Source: Alloalcanivorax balearicus MACL04 (GTDB taxonomy: Bacteria > Pseudomonadota > Gammaproteobacteria > Pseudomonadales > Alcanivoracaceae). Taken from it: a stretch of 64,000 bases of DNA. The translations under genes were made by a program, and so were the position numbers. How positions within the stretch are numbered: the first letter of the stretch is position 1; every line of letters starts with the position of its first letter. The stretch is from contig NZ_ARXS01000004.1 of NCBI RefSeq assembly GCF_025532145.1, positions 124,001 to 188,000 of the forward strand. Reading direction: 5' to 3'. Below the pieces are notes generated by a model. It was given only the letters and a program-made list of their open reading frames with translations. It did not search any database and was not told the DNA's origin. This document shows positions 15,776 through 23,313 of the stretch, piece by piece.

Positions 15776-16822
15776 ATGCTTGCAACTCAACAACCTGTAC
15801 TGCGTCGTTTCTGGTATCCGGTGATGCCACTGGAACAACTTGATGATGGTCCCAAGCCCTTCCGGCTGATGAACGAAGAGCTGGTGCTGTGGCTTGATTC
15901 CGAAGGCAAGCCGCACGCTGCCGAGGACCGCTGTGCTCACCGTACCGCGCGTTTGTCCCTGGGCTGGGTGGAGGGCGACAATATTGTTTGCCCCTATCAC
16001 GGTTGGACCTATGACGGCGGTGGCGGCTGTGTCCGTATCCCGCAGACGCCTGATCGCCCGGCGGGCCGTGCCAAGGTCCGTGCCTTCAATGCCGAGGCTC
16101 GTTACGGCTACGTGTGGGTGTGCCTCGGTGATCCTCTAACCGATATTCCTCACATGCCGGAGGCGGACGAACCCGGTTACCGGGTGATCCATCAGTTTTA
16201 TGAAGTCTGGCGCACGGCCGGCCTGCGTCTGATGGAGAATTCCTTCGACAATGCTCACTTCAGCTTCGTGCATCGGGAGAGCTTCGGCCAGTTCGACAAG
16301 CCGATCCCGGCCAAGCTCAACATCGTCGAGGAGGACTTTGGTTTTCGCTTTGAAACCGTGGCGCCGGTGAACAACCCTCCGTTGCAGAAAAAGCTGTTGA
16401 AGATGGACAGCGATACCACCGAGCGGCACATGACCAGCAACTGGTTCATGCCGTTCGGTCGCAAGCTCAACATCCGTTACCCCAATGGGCTGGTACACGC
16501 GATCATCACTTACGCCACACCGATCGACGATGAGCACTCCATGATTTGTCAGTGGGCTTATCGCAGCGACTCCGAGGAGGACGCACCGGCGGAGCAGATC
16601 ATCGCTTTCGATCGTCAGGTGACCGAAGAGGACAAAAGGGTTCTGGAAAGCACCGATTACGATGCGCCTCTGGATACCGCCAGCGGCGAGGAACGTCATA
16701 TGCCCTCCGATCAGCCGGGCATGGTGATGCGCAAGATGCTGTTGGCGTTGCTGGCCCGCTTTGGCGAGGAAGAAGCGCGCGTCTCCGGCGCCCGCATTCC
16801 GATGAAGGAAAAGGCCTCATGA
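15776..16822 (+). CDS. Rieske non-heme iron oxygenase (VanA/NdmA-like), paralogue 1
   Basis: 348 aa terminal oxygenase. The Rieske [2Fe-2S] ligands are Cys53, His55 (CAHRTARLSLG) and Cys72, His75 (CPYHGW). The mononuclear iron site is in MENSFDNAHFSFVH with Asp158, His161 and His166. The length and the single-subunit form resemble vanillate O-demethylase and methylxanthine N-demethylases, which need a separate reductase; none is in the window. It is followed with a 4-base overlap by an amidohydrolase, so the product is probably hydrolysed or deaminated. The start has GGAGAG upstream. The substrate is unknown; an N-methylated or 8-unsubstituted purine-like ring is a guess from context. Confidence 0.88.
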   Translation: MLATQQPVLRRFWYPVMPLEQLDDGPKPFRLMNEELVLWLDSEGKPHAAEDRCAHRTARLSLGWVEGDNIVCPYHGWTYDGGGGCVRIPQTPDRPAGRAKVRAFNAEARYGYVWVCLGDPLTDIPHMPEADEPGYRVIHQFYEVWRTAGLRLMENSFDNAHFSFVHRESFGQFDKPIPAKLNIVEEDFGFRFETVAPVNNPPLQKKLLKMDSDTTERHMTSNWFMPFGRKLNIRYPNGLVHAIITYATPIDDEHSMICQWAYRSDSEEDAPAEQIIAFDRQVTEEDKRVLESTDYDAPLDTASGEERHMPSDQPGMVMRKMLLALLARFGEEEARVSGARIPMKEKAS

Positions 16823-18180
16823 GCGACTTGCTGATTCGTGGCGCCGAAGCGGTGATGACTGGTCTGCCCGGGGCCCAGGCCCGGGCCGGAGCGGTGGATC
16901 TGCGTATCCGTGACGGCGTGATTCACGAGATGGCGGCGGGGTTGATCCCCGCCGCTGATGAACGGGTCATCGAAGCGCGCGGCTGCGTGGTTTACCCCGG
17001 TTGGGTCAACACCCATCACCACCTGTTCCAGAGTCTGCTGAAAGCGGTGCCGGAAGGTATCAACGAACCGCTGTTCGGCTGGCTCGGCGCGGTGCCTTAC
17101 CCGCGCCTCACCCGCATCCGTGACCGTCATCTGGAAACCGCGGCGATGGTGGGGTTGGCCGAACTGTTGCTCTCCGGCACCTCCACCTGTGCCGACCATC
17201 ATTACATCTACTACGCCGGCCTCGACAGTGAGATGGGGGACGTGCTGTTCGAGGTGGCGGACCGTTTGGGGTTGCGATTCGTATTGTGCCGTGGCGGCGC
17301 CACGGAGAAAGGACGGCACCCGGGCTATCCCAATAATCTGGAATCGGAGAGTGTCGACGACATCATCAACGATGTGCAGCGGCTGCGCGAACGCTATCAC
17401 CAGGTAGGGACCAACCCCATGCGGCAGGTGGTGATGGCACCGACCACGCCGACCTTTTCGGTGAATCCCGCGGTGCTCAGGGAGTTGGCCCGGGCCGCCC
17501 GATCCATGGGGGTTCGGCTGCACAGTCATCTGTCGGAGACCCGGGACTACGTTACCTACTGCCGGGAAGTGCACGGCATGACGCCGGTGCAATTCTGCGC
17601 CGAGAACGAATGGCTCGGGGACGACGTCTGGTTTGCCCACATGGTTCATGTGGCGGACGAGGAACTGCCTTTGCTGCTGCAAACCGGCACCGGGATCGCC
17701 CATTGTCCGCAAAGCAACTGCCGGCTGGGCAGCGGGATTGCCCGTGCTCCGGAGATGTCGCGCCTGGGCATTCCGGTATCGCTGGCGGTGGATGGCGCCG
17801 CCTCCAATGAGGCCGCCGACATGATCCAGGAAGCGCATCTGGCCTGGATGGTGCACCGTGCCCATGGCGGCGCCGACGCTGTCACCGCCGAAGAAGTGAT
17901 CGAATGGGGCACGCGAGGCGGGGCCCGGGTGCTGGGGCTGGACGGCATCGGCACTTTGAGTGTCGGCAGTGCCGCGGATCTGGCGATTTACGATCTGGAC
18001 CAGCCCCGCTACTTCGGCGCGCACGATGTGGCGGTGGCTCCGGTGTGCGCCGGGGGAACCGCATCGTTGCGCTACCTGTTGGTGAACGGCAAACCGGTGG
18101 TGGAGAACGGGGCCATTCCGGGCCTGGATATGGAAGCGTTGCGAGAGCAGGCCGCCAGGGCCACGGCGGAGTTGCATTGA
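16819..18180 (+). CDS. Amidohydrolase of the 8-oxoguanine deaminase/atrazine hydrolase family
   Basis: 453 aa. Metal ligands are His66 and His68 in NTHHHLFQSLLKAVPEG, then HSHLSET, HMVHVAD, HCPQSNCRLGSG and the Asp in VDGAASNEAADM. It is clearly paralogous to the enzyme at 4323-5690 but diverged in the substrate loop (EPLFGWLGAVPYPRLT against AELFDWLDALFPVWA), so another ring amine is probably the substrate. ATG overlaps the Rieske stop (ATGA), and the next gene starts at its own stop (TGATG), so the three are translationally coupled. Deamination of an oxidised purine, pterin or pyrimidine is likely. Confidence 0.85.
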   Translation: MSDLLIRGAEAVMTGLPGAQARAGAVDLRIRDGVIHEMAAGLIPAADERVIEARGCVVYPGWVNTHHHLFQSLLKAVPEGINEPLFGWLGAVPYPRLTRIRDRHLETAAMVGLAELLLSGTSTCADHHYIYYAGLDSEMGDVLFEVADRLGLRFVLCRGGATEKGRHPGYPNNLESESVDDIINDVQRLRERYHQVGTNPMRQVVMAPTTPTFSVNPAVLRELARAARSMGVRLHSHLSETRDYVTYCREVHGMTPVQFCAENEWLGDDVWFAHMVHVADEELPLLLQTGTGIAHCPQSNCRLGSGIARAPEMSRLGIPVSLAVDGAASNEAADMIQEAHLAWMVHRAHGGADAVTAEEVIEWGTRGGARVLGLDGIGTLSVGSAADLAIYDLDQPRYFGAHDVAVAPVCAGGTASLRYLLVNGKPVVENGAIPGLDMEALREQAARATAELH

Positions 18181-19397
18181 TGAAGCGGACGCCGGACGCG
18201 CCCTTGGTCGAGGCCCCGGCGCTGTGGTGGCTGGTGCTGATGGTGCTGCTGGCGGGCCTCAATTTGCGCCCGTTGCTGACCACGCTCGGTACCAATCTGG
18301 AATTGATCCGCGTGGACCTGGGACTGTCCAGCACTCTGGTAGGTGCCCTGGCGGCGATCCCCACCCTTTGCATGGGAATGGTCTCCCTGGCCGGTGGCTG
18401 GGTGATCGCCCGGCTCGGTGTCGGCGCCGGTATGCGCTTGGCGTTGTTGTTGATCGCGGTGGGCTGTGCCCTGCGCTGGGCCGGTGACTGGTTGCCGATG
18501 ATGGCTTTGGCGACGGCACTGGCCGGATTGGGGATTGCCTGTGGTCAGGTACTGATTCCGGTGGTGATCAAGCGGTATTTTCCTTCCCGGGCGGCGCTGA
18601 TGATGGGGGGCTATACCACCGCCATGAATCTGGGTGCGGCTCTCGGGGCCGTCGCCGCGCCACTGGCAATCAGCGCCCTGGGGTCCTGGCAGGCGTCGCT
18701 GGCGATCTGGGCATTGCCTGCCTTGCTGGTGGCGCTGCTGTGGCCTGGTCGCCTGCGGGTATTCACTGATGACGGGCCGATGGGGGTGCCTTGGCGCAGT
18801 GCCCTTGGTTGGCGGATGGCGTTGTTTCTGGGAACCGGTTCGCTGGCCTACATGACGTTACTGGCGTGGCTGGTGCCGTTCTACATGGCTCTTGGCCTGA
18901 CTCAGGAGCAGGGCGGAGCCATGCTTGTTGCCTATACCGCGGCGCAGATCGCCGGCGCTTTGCTGGTGCCTCCGGTGGCGCAATTGCAACCGGACCGGAG
19001 GCCGGCCTTGGCACTGACTTTGGCACTGCTGTCACTGGGACTGGCCGGTTTGTGTTGGGCGCCAACCTGGGGCGGCGCCTGTTGGGTGGTGTTGGCCGGG
19101 TTCGGACTGGGCGGCTCCTTTCCTTTGGCCCTGACTCTGCCGTTGGATTACGCCCATACACCGACGGAAGCCGGCCGGCTTTCCGCCATGGTGTTGGGAT
19201 TCGGCATGCTGATGGGATCGTGTGGACCTTTGTTGTTCGGCGTGTTGCGGGATGGCTTCGGCTTTTCCGCGGCGCTGATCTTTTTACTGCTGGCCACGGT
19301 GGCTTCGTTCCTGCTCGGCCTGACGTTCCGCCCGCCGAACAGGGACCGGAGCGGAACCGGCCCACTAACCGCTGATATAAAGGAGATATCTCCGTGA
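18180..19397 (+). CDS. MFS transporter, CynX/NimT family
   Basis: 405 aa with about 12 hydrophobic segments. The N-terminal GLNLRPLLTTLGTNLELIRVDLGLS is the family form (CynX and NimT have NLRPxxxxxxPL near the start). Relatives transport cyanate or 2-nitroimidazole or export small heterocycles. ATG 18180 overlaps the amidohydrolase stop; the much longer upstream frame lies inside that gene. Between the amidohydrolase and the second Rieske oxygenase it probably imports their substrate or exports a product. Confidence 0.88.
   Translation: MKRTPDAPLVEAPALWWLVLMVLLAGLNLRPLLTTLGTNLELIRVDLGLSSTLVGALAAIPTLCMGMVSLAGGWVIARLGVGAGMRLALLLIAVGCALRWAGDWLPMMALATALAGLGIACGQVLIPVVIKRYFPSRAALMMGGYTTAMNLGAALGAVAAPLAISALGSWQASLAIWALPALLVALLWPGRLRVFTDDGPMGVPWRSALGWRMALFLGTGSLAYMTLLAWLVPFYMALGLTQEQGGAMLVAYTAAQIAGALLVPPVAQLQPDRRPALALTLALLSLGLAGLCWAPTWGGACWVVLAGFGLGGSFPLALTLPLDYAHTPTEAGRLSAMVLGFGMLMGSCGPLLFGVLRDGFGFSAALIFLLLATVASFLLGLTFRPPNRDRSGTGPLTADIKEISP
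19382..19393. other. Perfect palindrome containing the ribosome-binding site of the second Rieske gene
   Basis: GGAGATATCTCC, a 12-base perfect palindrome whose left half is the Shine-Dalgarno for GTG 19394. Intramolecular pairing would need a loop that is not available, so it may act through dimerisation or a DNA-binding protein, or be chance. Confidence 0.35.
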
Positions 19398-20386
19398 ATG
19401 TTATGGAACACGCGGTATTTCGCCGGTTCTGGTACCCCGTTATGCCGATGTCGAAACTGAAACAGGGGCCGCAACGGTTCGAGTTGCTCGGCCAGGCGTT
19501 AGCGTTGTTTCTGGATGACGGCGGCGTTCCGGCGGCGCTGGAGGACCGCTGCTGTCATCGCACCGCCCGTTTATCCCTCGGCGAAGTTTGTGACAATGCC
19601 ATTGCCTGTCCTTATCACGGCTGGCGCTACAACCGGGAAGGGCAATGTGTGCTGGTGCCACAAATGCCGGATCGTGATCCGGGACCGAAACGTCGGGTCA
19701 AAGCGTTCTCCTGCCGGGAAAAGTACGGCTATGCCTGGGTGGCGTTGGAGCAGCCGTTGTTCGATATTCCGGACTTCCCCGAGGCGGCGGACGATAGTTT
19801 TGTCCTGATCCAGGAGTTCTATGAGGAGTGGCGGGTTTCCGGCCTTCGGGTGATGGAAAACGAGCTGGATATGGCCCATCCCAGCTACGTGCATCTGGGC
19901 ACCTTTGGCAGCCCCGAACATCTGGTGGCCGAGGACGCGAAGATCGAAGAGTTTCCTGGTGGCTTTCACTATACCGGCAGGCTGGGGGTCAAGCAGGCCC
20001 ATCACGCTCAGGATCGCAACAATGAGCGCTTCCTGGATTGCAGTTGGTATGCCCCCTTTATTTGCCGGCTGCGTATCAACTACGCGGACGGCCCTGCTCA
20101 CGTGATTATCAATTGCCAGGTGCCTCTGGCCAATAATCGTTCCCAGGTGGTGCAGTTTTGCTTCCAGGAAGACGATGGCAATGGCATCGATGAAGCCGCG
20201 ATCCTGGCGTTTGACCGCAAGGTGACCCTGGAGGATAAGCACGTGCTTGAAAGCACCGACGCGAATGTGCCTCTGGATCCCCGTGACGAACGGCACATGG
20301 TGTCGGATAAGCCGGGGTTGGTGATGCGACGCATGATTCAGGCCTTAATAGAGAATCACGAAACCCAGGCGGTTACGGTTCAGTAG
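19394..20386 (+). CDS. Rieske non-heme iron oxygenase, paralogue 2
   Basis: 330 aa, roughly half identical to the enzyme at 15776-16822. Cys53/His55 are in CCHRTARLSLG and Cys72/His75 in CPYHGW; the catalytic iron motif is MENELDMAHPSYVH with Asp159, His162 and His167. The GTG start at 19394 is chosen because AGGAG is 8 bases upstream and it overlaps the MFS stop; ATG 19403 is the alternative. Two related but distinct oxygenases around one amidohydrolase suggest two sequential or position-specific oxidations, as in methylxanthine demethylation, but this is inference. A strong terminator follows. Confidence 0.87.
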   Translation: MNVMEHAVFRRFWYPVMPMSKLKQGPQRFELLGQALALFLDDGGVPAALEDRCCHRTARLSLGEVCDNAIACPYHGWRYNREGQCVLVPQMPDRDPGPKRRVKAFSCREKYGYAWVALEQPLFDIPDFPEAADDSFVLIQEFYEEWRVSGLRVMENELDMAHPSYVHLGTFGSPEHLVAEDAKIEEFPGGFHYTGRLGVKQAHHAQDRNNERFLDCSWYAPFICRLRINYADGPAHVIINCQVPLANNRSQVVQFCFQEDDGNGIDEAAILAFDRKVTLEDKHVLESTDANVPLDPRDERHMVSDKPGLVMRRMIQALIENHETQAVTVQ

Positions 20387-20410
20387 TCTCTTCTCCGCTT
20401 TATCTCTTTT

Positions 20411-20436
20411 AACCGGGGTATACCCCGGTTTTTTTT
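20411..20436 (+). terminator. Rho-independent terminator of the Rieske operon
   Basis: Perfect 8-base stem AACCGGGG / CCCCGGTT with loop TATA and eight T, 25 bases after the stop. Confidence 0.92.
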
Positions 20437-20504
20437 GGCCTGCGAAAATATCTGAAAAGTTCATGTCGGGGTGCTGGTGATTAGCGGAAATAATGATGCC
20501 TTTT

Positions 20505-20512
20505 TGTATGCA
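20505..20512. promoter_or_regulatory. Operator variant TGTATGCA upstream of porin (distal)
   Basis: One mismatch from TGTATACA; the reverse-strand form is TGCATACA, identical to the variants at 13440 and 15572. About 440 bases from the porin start. Confidence 0.4.
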
Positions 20513-20722
20513 CGGCGAACTAAAAAAGGTATCGGTTGTGGACGCGAGTGGAAAAGAAAAAGCCCTATGGTGGGGCGAAATAATCGATGCTTTGCCCTTT
20601 TAAAGCGCGTCTTTGGTTTTTCCCGTCAAGTTAACAAAAAAAGAAAAAATAGAAAGTGAATAACTTGTTGTTTTTCCTCGTTAAATCCTTGTGGCATGCA
20701 TTTTGAAAGGTTTCCGGTGTTC

Positions 20723-20730
20723 TGTATGCA
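20723..20730. promoter_or_regulatory. Operator variant TGTATGCA upstream of porin (proximal)
   Basis: Same variant as the distal site, located between the candidate promoter near 20692 and the structured leader. It supports membership of the porin in the island regulon. Confidence 0.45.
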
Positions 20731-20945
20731 AGACCGATTCGGTTGCGCATGCGAACGGGGTTCGGCGCCGTTGTGTTGAGGGGCCGGCACATTGCTCTAG
20801 GGGAACGAAGAGCATTTTAGGTATCGGACACCGGCCATAGGGAGGCAGGTGCGGTTACGGGAACGGTGAAGCCTTCGGGATCACCGGATGCCCACCGGCC
20901 TCATGAGTGGCGGGTATGTCCTGGCTGATTTGACGAGGAATAGAC

Positions 20946-22004
20946 GTGAAACTGAAGAAGCAAGCAGCAATCGTTCTGGGTGCCGCCGCGCTGATGTCCG
21001 CGGCCGGGCCAGTGTCCGCCGAGGCGAAAGTCTCGTTCTACGGTCTGCTCGATCTCTGGGCGGGTAGCGCGGGTAACAAAACCACGGGGGATGACACTCT
21101 CAAGATGGACGCGGGTGGTATGGCTACCTCGTTCCTGGGTTTCAAAGCCAACATGGATTTGACACCGGGGATTACCGGTATTGCCGCCGCCGAGATGTTC
21201 TTCCGTCCGGATAACGCGGAAGACGGGCGCTATGGTGGTGACGAGTTCTTCGCTCGCAGTGCCTACATAGGAGCGACCGGCGATTTCGGTACTCTCAAGG
21301 CCGGGCGCAACACCGCACCGTATTACCTGCCGGTGGTGTTCAGCAACTCGCTGGGGGGCTCCTTCACCTTTTCACCCTCCATCCTGCATTCCTTCCAGGG
21401 CGGTAACTACGGACCGATCTTGGGGGACTCCGGTTGGAGTAACTCCCTGGCCTACACCACTCCGGAGATGGGCGGTCTGACCGCCACTCTGATGTACGCC
21501 TTCGGTGAAGAAGAAGACGAGCACGGCGAGAACAAGGTTGGTGGTAACGCGGTTTACCGTAACGGCAAGTTCATGGCCACCGTCGCCGCTCACAGTGTCA
21601 AGCAAGGCGCTCTGAATGTCGGCGATGTCAGCGCTGGCGAGTACGGCGCCATTCCGGATGCTACCGATCAGGACGCGGTGATGGTCGGGGTCGCCTATGA
21701 CTTCGACATCGTCAAACTGTTTGCCCAGTACCAGAACCTGGCCACCGATACCCTCAATGGTGATGTGGACACCGATACCTATGTCTTCAGTTTCGCGGTA
21801 CCGGCAGGCGGTGGTTCGGTGCTGGGTTCCTACGGTTACTCCGATTTCACCGGAGCTTGGGAGACGGAGCGTGACACCTGGTCCATGGCTTACAGCTATC
21901 CGCTGGCCAAGCAGTTGGACCTGTATGCCGTCTTCATGCACGACGACATCGAGATCATTGGCGATGCCGATAGCTACGGCGTGGGGGCCCAGTTCCGCTT
22001 CTGA
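20946..22004 (+). CDS. Gram-negative outer membrane porin
   Basis: 352 aa. The GTG start at 20946 (GAGG upstream) gives a signal peptide cleaved after VSAEA. The mature chain is a 16-strand-type general porin: VSFYGLLDLW first strand, GFKANMDLTPGITG, the AYIGATGDFGTLKAGR motif of the Porin_4 family, and a terminal aromatic (VGAQFRF) as required for BAM recognition. It is acidic. With operator variants upstream and a catabolic operon downstream, it probably admits the island's substrate through the outer membrane. A terminator follows. Confidence 0.92.
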   Translation: MKLKKQAAIVLGAAALMSAAGPVSAEAKVSFYGLLDLWAGSAGNKTTGDDTLKMDAGGMATSFLGFKANMDLTPGITGIAAAEMFFRPDNAEDGRYGGDEFFARSAYIGATGDFGTLKAGRNTAPYYLPVVFSNSLGGSFTFSPSILHSFQGGNYGPILGDSGWSNSLAYTTPEMGGLTATLMYAFGEEEDEHGENKVGGNAVYRNGKFMATVAAHSVKQGALNVGDVSAGEYGAIPDATDQDAVMVGVAYDFDIVKLFAQYQNLATDTLNGDVDTDTYVFSFAVPAGGGSVLGSYGYSDFTGAWETERDTWSMAYSYPLAKQLDLYAVFMHDDIEIIGDADSYGVGAQFRF

Positions 22005-22011
22005 TCGCCTT

Positions 22012-22072
22012 GAGCGTCTCGCCGCGGGGCTCGGTGCCCCTCTGCACCGTGGCCCCAAGGCGAGCTCTTTTT
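22012..22072 (+). terminator. Terminator after the porin gene
   Basis: Long stem CTCGCC-gc-GGGGC / GCCCC-aa-GGCGAG (22018-22064) with a large loop and five T. It separates porin from the downstream operon, so that operon needs its own promoter or read-through. Confidence 0.75.
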
Positions 22073-22096
22073 CAACAGCGAATGCGAGGTCGTGTC

Positions 22097-22891
22097 ATGA
22101 CTCAATCGGATGCCCTTCATCCTCTGCCGGCAGGGCGCAAGCCCTGGAACCGCTGGAGGGTGGGTGATGATCACGCGGATCTGAGCCGCGCGGGTCATCG
22201 TGTACGTCCGCTGACGATAGCGGCGCGGCCCAAGAACCTTACTCTGGATGTGTCCCGGACCGCGTTGCTGGTGGTGGACATGCAGAACGATTTTTGTAGC
22301 GCTGGTGGCTGGCTGGATCACATCGGTGTGGACTACCGGCCGGCGCGGGCGCCGATCGAACCGTTGCGAGCGGCATTGCCTTGTCTCCGGCGGGTCGGTA
22401 TGCCGGTGATCTGGGTTAACTGGGGCAATCGCCCTGATCTCGGCAACATAAGCCCGGCTTTATTGCACGTTTACAACGGCTCCGGTAGCGGCGTCGGGCT
22501 GGGCGATCCGGTTCCGGCCACGGGTGCCGCGGTGTTGCAATCCGGAAGCTGGGGTGCTGCCGTCGTCGATGAACTGGCCGTGGACCAGGCCGACATTCAG
22601 GTAGCCAAGTTCCGCATGAGCGGATTCTGGGATACGCCTCTTGACTCAATCCTGCGCAACCTCGGCATCAATACCTGTCTGTTTGCCGGCGTCAACGCTG
22701 ACCAATGTGTATTGCACACCCTGGCGGACGCCAACTTTCTCGGTTACGACACGCTTTTCCTGGAAGACTGCTGCGCCACTACCTCGCCGGCGTTCTGTTG
22801 GGACGCCACCTTGTACAACGTGCGGCAGATATTTGGATTTACCGCCCTGGCCAGCGACGTCTGCCGGGCTTTGGAGGAAACACAACCATGA
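22097..22891 (+). CDS. Isochorismatase-family cysteine amidohydrolase, RutB-like
   Basis: 264 aa. The catalytic triad is Asp61 (VVDMQNDF), Lys171 (VAKFRMSGFWDTPLD) and Cys204 (GVNADQCVLHT). The stretch SGSWGAAVVDEL...SGFWDTPLDSILRNLGI closely follows ureidoacrylate amidohydrolase RutB, and biuret hydrolases are near relatives. It probably cleaves a carbamoyl or ureido group to ammonia and CO2 plus an acid or amine. ATG 22097 is chosen; an upstream extension reads through the porin terminator. It is the first gene of a run of tightly spaced genes ending with the third SBP. It may act on a ring-opened product of the island's heterocycle. Confidence 0.87.
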   Translation: MTQSDALHPLPAGRKPWNRWRVGDDHADLSRAGHRVRPLTIAARPKNLTLDVSRTALLVVDMQNDFCSAGGWLDHIGVDYRPARAPIEPLRAALPCLRRVGMPVIWVNWGNRPDLGNISPALLHVYNGSGSGVGLGDPVPATGAAVLQSGSWGAAVVDELAVDQADIQVAKFRMSGFWDTPLDSILRNLGINTCLFAGVNADQCVLHTLADANFLGYDTLFLEDCCATTSPAFCWDATLYNVRQIFGFTALASDVCRALEETQP

Positions 22892-23313
22892 TGCCGCTGT
22901 TCAAGCATCCCGAGCAGTTTGAAGCCTTTCGTATCAAGGAAGGGGAGAGCAACCGGCTGGTGGTGATCTGCGATGGGCCCGGTGACGATCTGGGCTTCAT
23001 TGCCTGCGTGGAAATTTTTGACGAGGGCGGCACCACACCGGCAAACACCCATAAGGAAGCGGATGAATTCTTTTTCGTACTGGAAGGTGAAGGGCGCGCC
23101 CGTTGCGACGAGCAATGGGTGACATTGAAAAAAGGGGACGCTCTGGTGGTGCGCGCCGGCTCCGAGCACGTGGTGGAAAATACCGGCAAGGGCCGTTTTT
23201 ATACACTTACCGTGATGGTGCCGGACGAGCGGTTTTCCACACTGATTCGCTCAGGTGTCCCCGACGTGCTCGATGACGACGACATGCGTGTGCTCAAGGG
23301 GACGCCATCATGA
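22888..23313 (+). CDS. Small cupin-domain protein
   Basis: 141 aa single-domain cupin. The two cupin motifs are visible: NTHKEADEFFFVLEGEG (motif 1 with His and Glu) and KKGDALVVRAGSEHVVEN (motif 2 with His). ATG 22888 has GGAGG about 10 bases upstream and overlaps the previous stop (ATGA). Cupins of this size may be metal-dependent dioxygenases, isomerases or ligand sensors; no specific function can be given. It is coupled to the RutB-like gene before it and the CocE-like gene after it by 4-base overlaps. Confidence 0.85.
   Translation: MMPLFKHPEQFEAFRIKEGESNRLVVICDGPGDDLGFIACVEIFDEGGTTPANTHKEADEFFFVLEGEGRARCDEQWVTLKKGDALVVRAGSEHVVENTGKGRFYTLTVMVPDERFSTLIRSGVPDVLDDDDMRVLKGTPS

Larger units (their letters stand above)
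20437..20945 (+). other. Long control and leader region of the porin gene
   Basis: About 510 bases without a convincing gene. The first half is AT-rich and holds TGTATGCA at 20505. A TGGCATGCATTTTGA sequence near 20692 resembles a sigma-54 promoter, but has GA where the -12 GC should be. A second TGTATGCA is at 20723. From 20780 to 20940 the RNA would be highly structured: GGCCGG (20782) with CCGGCC (20831), enclosing TGCTCT/AGAGCA (20793-20814) with a 10-base loop, then a GGTGA...TTCG...TCACC hairpin near 20866. The loop carries the motif shared with the Rieske leader. Confidence 0.5.

Noticed and set aside
20419-20422. GTATAC core in GGGGTATACCCC as another operator
   Set aside because: It is the loop and closing stem of a clear Rho-independent terminator followed by eight T.
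20691-20708. Sigma-54 promoter before the porin gene (TGGCATGCATTTTGA)
   Set aside because: The nearly invariant GC at -12 is GA here, so it was kept only as a weak possibility in the region note.
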